DNA of 64,000 bases from Paenibacillus sp. 1001270B_150601_E10 (GCF_015558675.1 NZ_JADMOL010000004.1:298157-362156); one strand, 5' to 3'. Positions 16,875 through 25,502 are shown, counted from the first letter of the stretch. A program made the numbers and translations. The notes: generated from the letters alone by a model not told the origin.

Positions 16875-18320
16875 ATGATGATGAAGCTTCGAATCGGAGT
16901 AGCCGCCATCGTCGTCGTAGCAGGAGTTGTCCTAGGCTTAATGATTAAAGCCATGGCCGCACAGGATGTTGAAACCGATATGGTTGTTTCCGATGCTCCA
17001 ACGCCCATCAAAGTCGTAAGCCCAGCCCAGCTAGATTATCTAGATGGGCTGGCTGACAATCTAAAGAAGATCAATACAACCTGCAAGCAAAAGTGCATCA
17101 ACGCGAAAAAGCGCGGAGTTGCTGCAAATGGAAAAGATATGCGTGCATCCCTGCAAAAATTGATTGATGAAGCAAGCAAAACGTCCAGCACGGTCTATCT
17201 GTCGTCAGGAACCTACAGCATCAAAGGGGTGCTTCACCTTCGCAGCAATGTGACGTTGATTGGCGATGGAGACAAGACGGTGCTTCGACAGATGCAGGCG
17301 AATAAAGAGCTGATCTCGATCGAGAATGTAAGAAATGTGACCCTTTACAATATCAAATTGGATCAATCGAAAGTCAAGCATACGACTCGGGAGTCTAATC
17401 ATACGGTTCGGATCATGAACGCTGCTTCTGTTCAATTAAACAAACTAGTGATTAAAGGCTCAGTCTCAAAGTCCGAGGATGAATACGGAGATGCGATTTA
17501 CGTTGCGCAAAAGAAGCTCTACTCCCGAAAGACGGAGCAAATTATTGCGAAGGATATTATTATTGACGGGGCTTCCCGCAACGGGATTGCCGTGGTAGGC
17601 GGGCAAAACATGCTTTTCTCCGATATCACACTGAAAAACATGAATCACAGACTGAATGCAGCGCTTGATATCGAGCCTGACAGTGGTGCAGAGGTTCGCA
17701 ACATCAAGTTTCAAAATGTTGAAGTGAACAATGAGAATATTCATGTTTGGACGGAAACAGGCAGCATCTCGAACATTATTCTGGATAGGGTTCGAGCGCT
17801 GAATGGAAGACTCGTGATTAAGGGCAAAGTCAACAACGTGCTGTTCAGCAATGGTTCAGCGCCTTACGTCACGATTGAGGTAGAAAAGGATGAGCGTTTA
17901 AGACCTAAAAATATCAAGCTCTTAAATTCTACTTTTTCGAACACGAAGCTAAAAGAAGTTGTCTTTATGTCCGGGGAAAACATTGCGATTGAGAACTGCA
18001 TCATTAAAGGCGGAACCGAGTATGGTGTCCGTGATGTAGGCATGAAAGGCTATTTTGTGTTGAAGAACAGTCAGGTCTATAACAGCAAGGGCAATGGCGT
18101 CTTTCTATACCGTGCTCCTCAGATCGAGCTGATCGGCAATCAAGTGTCGGATAACAATAACTACGGCGTGATGCTTGGCAATACGAGCAAGGCTACGGTG
18201 GATACCGTCGTTATCTCAGGGAAAAATCAATTCTATAATAACGGCCGAGACAATATCCAAATTAGACTTCCAAAGTCCAAGATCTATATCGGTCCCGAAG
18301 AACAAATCGAAGGCTTTTAA
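16875..18320 (+). CDS. Secreted right-handed beta-helix repeat protein
   Basis: 481 residues. The N-terminus has a positively charged start, a hydrophobic stretch (GVAAIVVVAGVVLGLMI) and a probable cleavage after KAMA, so it is exported by Sec. The mature part has many short repeats with Asn and aliphatic ladder positions (LRSNVTLIGDGDKTVLRQ, VRNVTLYNI, GISIGV-like GIAVVGG, NNYGVMLGN), the pattern of pectate-lyase-type parallel beta-helices. Such proteins in EPS loci act as lyases, epimerases or polymer-binding factors; no catalytic residues can be assigned safely. It starts right at the ugd stop; ATGs at 16875, 16878 and 16881 are equivalent choices. Confidence 0.8.
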   Translation: MMMKLRIGVAAIVVVAGVVLGLMIKAMAAQDVETDMVVSDAPTPIKVVSPAQLDYLDGLADNLKKINTTCKQKCINAKKRGVAANGKDMRASLQKLIDEASKTSSTVYLSSGTYSIKGVLHLRSNVTLIGDGDKTVLRQMQANKELISIENVRNVTLYNIKLDQSKVKHTTRESNHTVRIMNAASVQLNKLVIKGSVSKSEDEYGDAIYVAQKKLYSRKTEQIIAKDIIIDGASRNGIAVVGGQNMLFSDITLKNMNHRLNAALDIEPDSGAEVRNIKFQNVEVNNENIHVWTETGSISNIILDRVRALNGRLVIKGKVNNVLFSNGSAPYVTIEVEKDERLRPKNIKLLNSTFSNTKLKEVVFMSGENIAIENCIIKGGTEYGVRDVGMKGYFVLKNSQVYNSKGNGVFLYRAPQIELIGNQVSDNNNYGVMLGNTSKATVDTVVISGKNQFYNNGRDNIQIRLPKSKIYIGPEEQIEGF

Positions 18321-18350
18321 CCAAATCGTTCTTATCCGAGGTGAATGCAT

Positions 18351-20027
18351 TTGAAAGATCAAGAGCTGTCTTTACCATCTGGACAAGCAAATATTATTCC
18401 ACAAGCATCTCCAGAACCGATATGGATGAAGCAAATATCAAGAAGACATCTGATAACGGCTCTTGGTGTTGCCGGCTTAGGCGCTGTAACGGGCGGATTG
18501 TGGAGCAGGGAGCCGAATGATCCGAAGTTCAACGCCGCGACGACGGACGTGGCCACGACGGCAGAACGTAAGCCAGAGAAGACGGTTAAGGATTACGGCG
18601 CGAAGGGGGATGGCGTGAGCAACGATATGCCAGCCATTCTAGCTGCTATTAAGAAGGAAGATACGATTTACTTTCCGAAAGGACAATACGGCATTCAGGG
18701 TACCCTGCTCTTGGAAGGGCTGAAGAATAAAGTATTCTCTTTCCATCCTGAGGCAAGGCTTGTCCACCTCAAGACAGCTAAAGATCGGCTGCTTCATCTG
18801 AAAGAATGCAAGAACCTTACCTTTTACAATCTTTCAGTGCATTCTCTTAGTTCAAGGACGACCAATACAATCAATGTAGGACGCTGTGATCATTTGTATT
18901 TTCTAGGAATAACCAAGATTGGGTATTCGCCTTCGCTCTCCTTTGTATTAAGAGGGGCTTCGCATACGATCGTCATCGAGACGCTGATCGTGGATCATCC
19001 GGAGACGAGGGACGGTCTTTCACTTATGAACTGCTATAACGTAACGGTAGGTACTGTAATAGGACGGGGGAACAGTGACGATCTTGTTGTGATTAAGGCG
19101 ATTAAGGATGAAGGAGAAGCGGGAGGCTCCACTCATAACATTCAGATTCAGCATATTCATGCTTATGGCTCGTTTGGAGCATTCTCCATCGGCTCTGAAA
19201 TCTACGACGGGGATGTCTACAATGTCTCCGTCGGCCAAATTGTCTGTCATAACGTAAAGCGCGGGCTATATTTCAAAATGTGGGACACCAACGACGAAGG
19301 AATCACGCATACGCGGCGCGGAGAGGTATACCAGATCTATATTGACAGCTTTGTACTCAACAATGACTTGCCCGATTCCGGAGGAGTCCCGATCGAATTT
19401 GATATTCGACATGATGATTATCTGTACAAGTATCATGATATTACGATCGGATCGGCTTGGATACGCGGAGCGTTCCGCAAGGACTTCGTTGTTATCGAAA
19501 AGGTGGAGCGCGTTCATATTAAACACTTGACGACGTTGTCCTATGTTTCAAGCAAAGAGCCCCGCCCTGAAGTGAATCTGAGAGCGGTGTATATCAAAGA
19601 GAAGGCAAGAAATTGTACGATTGGCGGGGGATACCTCGAAGCCACCTTAACGCCGGTATTGATTGAATCCGGAGCACAGCGAAATATCATTGAGGGTGTG
19701 CAGCCAGTCGTATTAGACCGAAAGCGAAAGATCCAATATGATAAGACCCTAGTCTCTATAAAAAAAGCTCCCCATAATATCATTCGATATGGATGGTATG
19801 ACCCAGCCTATAAGGAAGGGATTCGAATAGAGGACTCGGACAATATCCAGTTGGATAAGCTTCAGATGAGGCATGACACAAGAACCTCTCCACCTACATC
19901 GGGGTATTGGTATGCAGGTGAGCGTATTGAGCATCGATCACCTGCGCCAGGTCAGCCTGTTGGATGGATCTGTACGTCAGAAGGGGAGCCTGGAGTCTGG
20001 AAAGGCTACGGTACAATTGAGTCTTAG
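18351..20027 (+). CDS. Right-handed beta-helix (pectate lyase superfamily-type) protein with twin-arginine-like signal
   Basis: 558 residues from TTG 18351, 7 nt after CCGAGGTG; ATG 18345 sits almost on that site. Residues 30-36 read S-R-R-H-L-I-T, followed by the hydrophobic ALGVAGLGAVTGGLW, which resembles a Tat signal placed after a 29-residue leader. Then VKDYGAKGDGVSNDMPAILAA and TIYFPKGQYGI, the standard opening of pectate-lyase-3/GH28-like beta-helix proteins, and helix rungs to about residue 470. It probably acts on or binds the exported polysaccharide. There is no clear A-x-A cleavage site, so it may stay membrane-anchored. It is the last + gene of the EPS run, converging on the gene at 20032 with 4 nt between the stops. 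Confidence 0.78.
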   Translation: MKDQELSLPSGQANIIPQASPEPIWMKQISRRHLITALGVAGLGAVTGGLWSREPNDPKFNAATTDVATTAERKPEKTVKDYGAKGDGVSNDMPAILAAIKKEDTIYFPKGQYGIQGTLLLEGLKNKVFSFHPEARLVHLKTAKDRLLHLKECKNLTFYNLSVHSLSSRTTNTINVGRCDHLYFLGITKIGYSPSLSFVLRGASHTIVIETLIVDHPETRDGLSLMNCYNVTVGTVIGRGNSDDLVVIKAIKDEGEAGGSTHNIQIQHIHAYGSFGAFSIGSEIYDGDVYNVSVGQIVCHNVKRGLYFKMWDTNDEGITHTRRGEVYQIYIDSFVLNNDLPDSGGVPIEFDIRHDDYLYKYHDITIGSAWIRGAFRKDFVVIEKVERVHIKHLTTLSYVSSKEPRPEVNLRAVYIKEKARNCTIGGGYLEATLTPVLIESGAQRNIIEGVQPVVLDRKRKIQYDKTLVSIKKAPHNIIRYGWYDPAYKEGIRIEDSDNIQLDKLQMRHDTRTSPPTSGYWYAGERIEHRSPAPGQPVGWICTSEGEPGVWKGYGTIES

Positions 20028-20031
20028 CACT

Positions 20032-21255
20032 CTATAGGACTTCCGTATTCGAATTCGTAGGCAGGAAAGTGGTTGTCACCTTGCCTTTATTGTCCCTGCG
20101 ATAGATCGAAGTTGTCTTGCTGTAAGGGTTCAATAGGGCAATATTATTACTCCGTATATAAATATTGCTGCTTGTGGATAGATTGGTGATGAAGAAAGAG
20201 GTTTGTTTCTTGTTGGAAACGGGCTTGTTCTGGAAGATGGAGTTGGATTCGAAGACGATATAGTCTTGGAAGTTGTTGTGTCCATCTAGGACAATGGCTG
20301 AGGCGTAGGAATAGGAAGGGGACTCCTTCCAGTCCATAATATGATTCTGCTTGAATGTCACGTGCTTATGAAGCCCGTAGACCATAATGGCAACACCGCA
20401 ATCGGTAATGAGATTATCGGTGCACTGGATCTCTTGGGTGCCGTTGTCTTCGGGATCGTAGAGGCGAATGCCGATGTCGCTGTTCATAATGATATTATGG
20501 CTTACGATGCCTTTGCTTGCCTGATAGTACATCGTGATGCCGTAGCCACGCCCGCCTTTGCAGGTGTTGCCAGAAATAATAAAGCTTTCAAGCGGCTGAC
20601 TGACACCACGGACGCTGCCAAATCCTTGTGCCGTAATATCGGCGTTGCCATTGTCTTCAAGCGTATTGTTGACAACAGTGGTGCGCGTGGAGCCGCAAAT
20701 GCGAATTCCATGCTCATAACTATTTTTAACCATGCAGCCATCGACAAGCGTATCTATAGCCTTGATCACTTCAATGCCTGATCCGCCTGTTGTCTTCTCT
20801 ACCTCACAGTGCAGGACTTGACAGTACATGGAAGAGCCCGTGGAGTCATCGTAGCCGATCCGAATGCCGGAATCATCAGAGTTGTATACCTTGCAGTGCT
20901 CGATTGTGCAGTACTTGGATGCATGCACACGAATGGCGCGGCTCTCGGCTCCACCTGGGTTGACAATATCTCTGACCTGCAAATGACGAATGGATACGTA
21001 CTCCGCATTATTGATCTGAATGCCATCCTTGCCTATAACATTCATTCGAAGAATGCTAGATTCCTTTCCTTCACCATACAAGGTTTGATTCGATTTCACC
21101 TTGATCGTGTTACTGATAACGTACGTTCCAGCTGGGAAAAAGATCGTACCCCCCTGCGAAGCGTTAATCGCATTCTGGATCGCCTGCGTATCATCATGGA
21201 CATTGTCTCCATAGGCACCATAATCTTTCACGTTTATACCAATACTCGTACTCAT
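20032..21255 (-). CDS. Right-handed beta-helix repeat protein, no signal peptide
   Basis: 407 residues from ATG 21255, with AGAGGTGA 5 nt upstream; the frame is open 14 codons further but that part lies before the ribosome site. It opens with VKDYGAYGDNVHDDTQAIQ and GGTIFFPAGTYVISNTI, then many rungs (HLQVRDIVN, HCKVYNSDDSGIRIG, VVNNTLEDNG), like the protein at 18351. No signal peptide is visible, so either export is non-classical or it acts inside. It is the only gene of the locus on the - strand and shares a 103-nt divergent gap with the LCP gene. No terminator separates it from the convergent gene. Confidence 0.78.
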   Translation of the reverse strand: MSTSIGINVKDYGAYGDNVHDDTQAIQNAINASQGGTIFFPAGTYVISNTIKVKSNQTLYGEGKESSILRMNVIGKDGIQINNAEYVSIRHLQVRDIVNPGGAESRAIRVHASKYCTIEHCKVYNSDDSGIRIGYDDSTGSSMYCQVLHCEVEKTTGGSGIEVIKAIDTLVDGCMVKNSYEHGIRICGSTRTTVVNNTLEDNGNADITAQGFGSVRGVSQPLESFIISGNTCKGGRGYGITMYYQASKGIVSHNIIMNSDIGIRLYDPEDNGTQEIQCTDNLITDCGVAIMVYGLHKHVTFKQNHIMDWKESPSYSYASAIVLDGHNNFQDYIVFESNSIFQNKPVSNKKQTSFFITNLSTSSNIYIRSNNIALLNPYSKTTSIYRRDNKGKVTTTFLPTNSNTEVL

Positions 21256-21358
21256 TCTAATCACCTCTCTCATGATGAAGTAGGGAAATAGTTTCACCTT
21301 ATATTATGTTGAAGGCAAGATATCGGTTCTCAGCTAGGATGGATTGGGAGGGACAGAT

Positions 21359-22354
21359 GTGAGGAAATTTTGGTCAAAAAGAAAAAAATGGGAAAAAACT
21401 GTAGTCGTAAGTCTACTATTATTTACAGGAATCGTAGTAGGGTGTGTGGGCTTTTTCGTCTATAAATTGCAGCATACGGCAGAAGCCATCTATGAACCTC
21501 TCCCGCCTAGCGATTATCGAGTGAAGGTAGGAACGATTAAACCCTTGTCAACCACTGGCGATACGGATACGACAGCTCTCGCTAATACGTTGACGACGCC
21601 TAATCTAAGGTCAGGTGATCCTTTCACTTTATTGCTCATCGGTGTAGATGAGAGAGGCCGCGACTCTGGCCGAAGCGATACGTTGATCTTGGCTGTTATC
21701 AATCCTAGCACGCCTGCTGCTACGCTGATCAGCATTCCTCGCGATACGATGACAAGCATCGCAGGAAAGAATAAGGAAGATAAGATTAATCATGCCTATG
21801 CCTTCGGAGGCGTTCCGATGGCTGTAGCCACGGTTGAGCAGATGCTGCAGATCCCGATCGACCACTATATTAAAACGAATATGCAGGGCTTTGAGGAAAT
21901 TATCGATGCTCTAGGCGGTGTGGATATTAACAACAAGCGATCCTTTTCGCTTGATGACCAGTACTTTGAGGAAGGGCCGCTTCATCTAAGCGGGGAAAAA
22001 GCACTTGCTTATGTTCGGATGCGCAAGGCGGACCCTAAGGGAGACTTTGGGCGCATGGACAGGCAGCAGGAGGTGCTCTCCAGCTTGTCTAAAAAAGCCT
22101 TAACCTTTGAAGGGGCCTTGCAATGGGTAGAGGTGATCGACAAGCTCAGCATGTATGTAAAAACAAGCATTCCTTCATCGGAATGGACGAAGATTATGCA
22201 AAATTACAACAAAGCGCTATCACATATAGAGCGTGAATCGTTAAACGGCACCGGCTTCCGAAAAGATGGAATCTATTACTGGCAGCTCGAACAAGGAGAA
22301 AAAGAACGCGTTCATGAGCTGATTGTTGAAAAGCTTGGTGTGAAGCCGAATTGA
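21359..22354 (+). CDS. LCP (LytR-CpsA-Psr) family glycopolymer ligase
   Basis: 331 residues from GTG 21359, 6 nt after GGGAGGG; the frame from TTG 21344 starts before that site. A cytoplasmic basic stretch (KRKKWEK) precedes one membrane span (VVVSLLLFTGIVVGCVGFFVY). The LCP domain shows LLIGVDERG, GRSDTLIL, ISIPRDT (the Arg and Asp of the pyrophosphate site), KINHAYAFGG and the second Arg in YVRMRKADP...GRMDRQQ. These enzymes move undecaprenyl-PP-linked polymers onto peptidoglycan at the outer membrane face. Beside an EPS locus it may attach the EPS or another wall polymer. Confidence 0.92.
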   Translation: MRKFWSKRKKWEKTVVVSLLLFTGIVVGCVGFFVYKLQHTAEAIYEPLPPSDYRVKVGTIKPLSTTGDTDTTALANTLTTPNLRSGDPFTLLLIGVDERGRDSGRSDTLILAVINPSTPAATLISIPRDTMTSIAGKNKEDKINHAYAFGGVPMAVATVEQMLQIPIDHYIKTNMQGFEEIIDALGGVDINNKRSFSLDDQYFEEGPLHLSGEKALAYVRMRKADPKGDFGRMDRQQEVLSSLSKKALTFEGALQWVEVIDKLSMYVKTSIPSSEWTKIMQNYNKALSHIERESLNGTGFRKDGIYYWQLEQGEKERVHELIVEKLGVKPN

Positions 22355-22417
22355 TTCATAACGATGAAACGTACGCTGCTGTGGCAGAAGATCCTATTGA
22401 ATGTGCAGCTCGTGAAA

Positions 22418-22502
22418 GTGGGCAGGTTAGAACGTGTATCTCTCTAGCGGAATCCAACTGAGCGATGTGAATATCACTAGGATCTGACTGCCCACCTTTT
22501 TT
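22418..22502 (+). terminator. Rho-independent terminator after the LCP gene
   Basis: GTGGGCA at 22418-22424 pairs with TGCCCAC at 22489-22495; GTTAGA 22426-22431 extends the stem against TCTGAC 22483-22488 with one bulged G. A T-run follows (22497-22502). The loop is long (about 50 nt) and has an inner small hairpin. Confidence 0.7.
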
Positions 22503-22821
22503 ACCTCTTCATTATTATCCTCATTATCCTCTTATAGTTCCTATTCCTGTTATCCACCTCTTCTCTTCTCTTTTCTCTTTTTCCTTATTTATCATGCAAA
22601 ATGAACATTTCTTGTATCGACACTCCCCGCAATGAAACTGTGGAAAATGCAGGCTGCAGTTACGGAGGTCTTCCCCGCAAAAAGCAGAATACTCATGACA
22701 ATAACGTTCAGTCAACGTCATGTCCACATGGTTTGAATAATGGCAGGCATTCGCACTCAACCTCGCTCATATGCTACATACATAGGGTGTTGTGATAAGG
22801 CATAGGTAGGAGTTGAGATGC
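22503..22821. other. Intergenic stretch, no confident gene
   Basis: A pyrimidine-rich segment (22503-22590) is followed by about 230 nt with no recognised promoter. On the - strand 22524-22760 is open for 78 codons from a TTG and holds eight cysteines, including a C-x2-C-x4-C-x2-C group; no well-spaced ribosome site precedes it, so I do not call it a gene. CATATGCTA at 22768-22776 fits a mother-cell sigma -10 by chance level only. Confidence 0.4.
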
Positions 22822-23358
22822 TTGCAAAGACATGATACAGGTTTGGATGGTGTGTTTATCCTTGAACCAAAGGTCTTCTCCGATCCTCGGGGATTTTTTA
22901 TGGAGAGCTATCATCTTGCTCGATTTGGCGAGCTTGGCATAGACACTGCATTTGTACAGGATAATCATTCGCGATCCATGCAGGAAGGCACGATACGCGG
23001 ACTTCAGTATCAGGAGGAGCCGAGCGCCCAGACGAAGCTGATTCGAGTGCTCACAGGCGCCATTTGGGATGTTGCCGTAGATATTCGTCCCGATTCGCCA
23101 AGCTTTGGCCGTTGGGTGGGCGTGACGCTTAGTGCTGAGAACAAGAAGCAGCTTTACATTCCAAAGGGGTTTGCCCATGGCTTCTGCACCTTGGAGCCGA
23201 ATACAGAGGTGCTGTACAAGGTTGATGCCTATTACGATCCTGCACGGGACAGGGGCATCCGCTGGGATGATCCGACACTTGCCATACCTTGGCCTCGTCA
23301 AGACGTTCTGTTGTCCGAGAAGGATAAGCAACTTCCCTATCTAAGTGATCTTCGTTAA
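22822..23358 (+). CDS. rfbC: dTDP-4-dehydrorhamnose 3,5-epimerase family protein (RmlC/RfbC)
   Basis: 178 residues from TTG 22822, 9 nt after AGGAG; TTG 22813 abuts that site. The cupin fold signatures are present: DPRGFFMESYH, VDIRPDSPSFGRW, LYIPKGFAHGF, and the C-terminal GIRWDDPTLAIPWP. The family's conserved R-G-L-H-[YF]-Q reads RGLQYQ here (near residue 55), so the His that acts as catalytic base in characterised RmlC enzymes is replaced by Gln; the DNA codon is CAG. The Tyr-containing YKVDAYYDP and the Asp of WDDP are kept. It may be a 3-epimerase with a changed mechanism, an inactive relative, or a variant active form. rmlD follows; rmlA and rmlB are not in the window. Confidence 0.88.
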   Translation: MQRHDTGLDGVFILEPKVFSDPRGFFMESYHLARFGELGIDTAFVQDNHSRSMQEGTIRGLQYQEEPSAQTKLIRVLTGAIWDVAVDIRPDSPSFGRWVGVTLSAENKKQLYIPKGFAHGFCTLEPNTEVLYKVDAYYDPARDRGIRWDDPTLAIPWPRQDVLLSEKDKQLPYLSDLR

Positions 23359-23386
23359 TCCATATAGAGAAAGTGGGGAGCGAATG

Positions 23387-24238
23387 ATGTCTAGACCGCT
23401 AGTAGTGGCTGTTACAGGGGCAAATGGACAGCTTGGCCAGGATGTTATGCATGCATTGAAGAAGCGGGGCTTGCAGGGGATTCCACTTACACGAGCGAAA
23501 GTGGATATTGTGGATCAAGCACAGGTAATGAGCACCTTCTTGAAGCTGAAGCCGGATGTCATTATCCATACCGCTGCCTATACACAGGTCGATCAAGCGG
23601 AATCAGAGCGGGACCTAGCCTATCAGGTTAATGCTTATGGCGCGAGAAATGTAGCCTGTGCGGCAGCAGCTATATCGGCAAAGCTTATTCATCTCAGCAC
23701 GGATTATGTGTTCGACGGCAGGGCGAATAAGCCCTATGACGAGTATACGCGAGTCCGTCCAGTGAATGTGTATGGAGCTTCCAAGCGTGTAGGGGAAGAG
23801 CTCGTAACGCAGTGCCATAACAAGACGTTCATCGTTCGAACATCATGGGTGTTCGGCAAGCACGGCAGCAACTTTGTCAAGACGATGCTTAGACTTGCAA
23901 AGTCGCAATCCGAACTTAAGGTCGTTCATGACCAGATTGGCAGCCCGACGTATACCGCCGATCTAGCAGATCGTCTCATGGATATGCTTCATACGGAGTG
24001 CTACGGCGTGTATCATATTACAAACAGCGGCCATTGCTCCTGGTATGAATTTGCGTGTGCCATTATGGAAGAAAAGGGACTTCAAGTAAAGGTTCGTTCC
24101 GTGCCAACCTCGCAGTTTCCTAGGCCAGCACGCAGGCCTTCCTATTCCGTGCTGGAGGGAATGGCTATGCGGCTTCAGGGCTTTGCACCGCTTCGCCCGT
24201 GGCGTGAGGCGCTAAGAGACATGCTTCAAGGTGAATAA
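23387..24238 (+). CDS. rfbD: dTDP-4-dehydrorhamnose reductase (RmlD/RfbD)
   Basis: 283 residues. VTGANGQLGQDV binds the dinucleotide, KPDVIIHTAAYTQVDQAE and LSTDYVFDG are family hallmarks, and Y-G-A-S-K (near residue 130) is the catalytic Y-x-x-x-K. It reduces dTDP-4-keto-L-rhamnose to dTDP-L-rhamnose with NAD(P)H. Start ATG 23387 is 6 nt after GGGGAG; ATG 23384 is the alternative. The coding sequence follows rfbC by 28 nt. The matching nucleotidyltransferase and dehydratase must lie elsewhere if rhamnose is made. Confidence 0.92.
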   Translation: MSRPLVVAVTGANGQLGQDVMHALKKRGLQGIPLTRAKVDIVDQAQVMSTFLKLKPDVIIHTAAYTQVDQAESERDLAYQVNAYGARNVACAAAAISAKLIHLSTDYVFDGRANKPYDEYTRVRPVNVYGASKRVGEELVTQCHNKTFIVRTSWVFGKHGSNFVKTMLRLAKSQSELKVVHDQIGSPTYTADLADRLMDMLHTECYGVYHITNSGHCSWYEFACAIMEEKGLQVKVRSVPTSQFPRPARRPSYSVLEGMAMRLQGFAPLRPWREALRDMLQGE

Positions 24239-24329
24239 GCTAGATAGAGAAAGCATTAAACGACACGTATAAACGATATACCGAGAATGATGTTAAAGCC
24301 TTTGCAAAGGAGAGGTTAGGGGGAAGTCG

Positions 24330-25019
24330 ATGCGGTGTGCCATTATAGGGGCCTTGGCTCCAGCGCTTGCTATTGCGATGAGGTTGGCTAAGCTGAAGCA
24401 TGATTGCTGGCTAGTCGTACAAGAGCCTGAGGTGGCAAGCCATATCCGACAAGAGGAAGAGCGAATTCTCTGTACGGTGAATGCTGCTTATGCGGTTAAG
24501 CGGGCTGATCTTGTCATTCTTGCCGATGGCATCCTACCACCTCTTAACAAGCAGCCTTTTATGGAGAGAGGAGAAGTGAGTACGAAGTCATCCTTCCTCT
24601 TCCCTACCACTTCCCATCTTGCATTATGGCTTAGCCCCAAGCTGTCACAGTCACATATGATTATGCTCAGCGCTTCCTTAAATGTTGGAGTCACAGCAGA
24701 GCTTAGATCAAAGCTTGATGCCAGGGTTGCATACGTGCTGCCTTGGATGTTCCATCACCCGCTGCCGATTGTAGTCGGCACTTGGGATGGACAGGCTGTG
24801 CCATCTATTGAGGCGTGCTTTTATGGGATAAAGCGAGAGTTCTATTGGATGAAGGATGAAGAGGCTGAAGCGGTCCAGCAGCAGCTTCATCTTGGTAGAC
24901 AACACGCTGCTATTGGCCCTTCCTTCCACCGTGTGAAGGAGAGATCCTACAGCCTTCTATCCTCCTACCTGTCGCCAGCCATGGCTGAACGTTATGCGGA
25001 ATGGAGATATTTAGACTGA
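24330..25019 (+). CDS. Unknown protein with a degenerate Rossmann-like N-terminus
   Basis: 229 residues; I do not recognise the family. The start MRCAIIGALAPALAIAMRLAKLKHDCWLVVQEPE has the strand-helix-strand shape of an NAD(P)-binding fold, but G-x-G-x-x-G is reduced to G-A-L-A-P-A. NAAYAVKRADLVILADG then resembles the second beta-alpha-beta of UDP-glucose/GDP-mannose dehydrogenases. No catalytic Cys segment follows, and the protein ends where those enzymes would begin their central domain. It may be a remnant or a non-enzymatic relative. The ribosome site GGGGGAAG precedes ATG 24330. It follows rfbD by 91 nt on the same strand. Confidence 0.6.
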   Translation: MRCAIIGALAPALAIAMRLAKLKHDCWLVVQEPEVASHIRQEEERILCTVNAAYAVKRADLVILADGILPPLNKQPFMERGEVSTKSSFLFPTTSHLALWLSPKLSQSHMIMLSASLNVGVTAELRSKLDARVAYVLPWMFHHPLPIVVGTWDGQAVPSIEACFYGIKREFYWMKDEEAEAVQQQLHLGRQHAAIGPSFHRVKERSYSLLSSYLSPAMAERYAEWRYLD

Positions 25020-25066
25020 ACGCATCTGATGATTTGAAATGTTTATGACAATAAGAAGAAAAAGGA

Positions 25067-25095
25067 TTGACACAACTCAAGAAATCGCTTACATT
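25067..25095 (+). promoter_or_regulatory. SigA-type promoter
   Basis: TTGACA at 25067-25072 (perfect -35) and TACATT at 25090-25095 (-10, 4 of 6) with a 17-nt spacer. It lies 70 nt before the small gene at 25166. Confidence 0.6.
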
Positions 25096-25165
25096 ATGGA
25101 TACGTTTTGTAACTCTTATGCAGCGATTCATCACAAATGGCGAGTAAGGGGGATTAACTTCACTC

Positions 25166-25405
25166 ATGAATGCTTGTAATCCGATCTACCATCCTTCGTT
25201 AAGTCCGGTTTATTGCATCGGCTGCTCCACACAGATGACGAGAGAACAGAGCAAGCTGTTGTTCCGTACAGGTTACGTTCGCGTCGGCATGCCGCTTGGT
25301 GCTTGCGAGAGCTGCATCGAGAAGTATGAAAAGCTGAGCATGCTGTGGACTTCCGTATCAACTGGCACCTCCTATGATTTGCTTCTAATCGAGAAGCACG
25401 CGTAA
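25166..25405 (+). CDS. Small protein with two CxxC pairs, probable zinc ribbon
   Basis: 79 residues; family not recognised. C17-I-G-C20 and C47-E-S-C50 are spaced like a treble-clef or ribbon zinc site, with a basic helix-like piece between (MTREQSKLLFRTGYVRVG). No signal peptide or membrane span. It has its own promoter at 25067 and a ribosome site AGGGGG about 13 nt before ATG 25166, slightly long spacing. It stands alone between the rhamnose genes and the convergent bactofilin gene. A nucleic-acid or protein contact role is only a guess. Confidence 0.6.
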   Translation: MNACNPIYHPSLSPVYCIGCSTQMTREQSKLLFRTGYVRVGMPLGACESCIEKYEKLSMLWTSVSTGTSYDLLLIEKHA

Positions 25406-25502
25406 TCCATTCCTCTTTTTACCTAAGCTTCGTTTTCCATTCATCGATATGAAGAACATGCCTCCATCCAGCACCTATAGATATCACACTCTTGTCCCTA
25501 TC

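Noticed and set aside
22768-22776. CATATGCTA as a sigma-K -10 for rmlC
   Set aside because: Fits CATA-x3-TA, but no AC-type -35 lies at the right distance.
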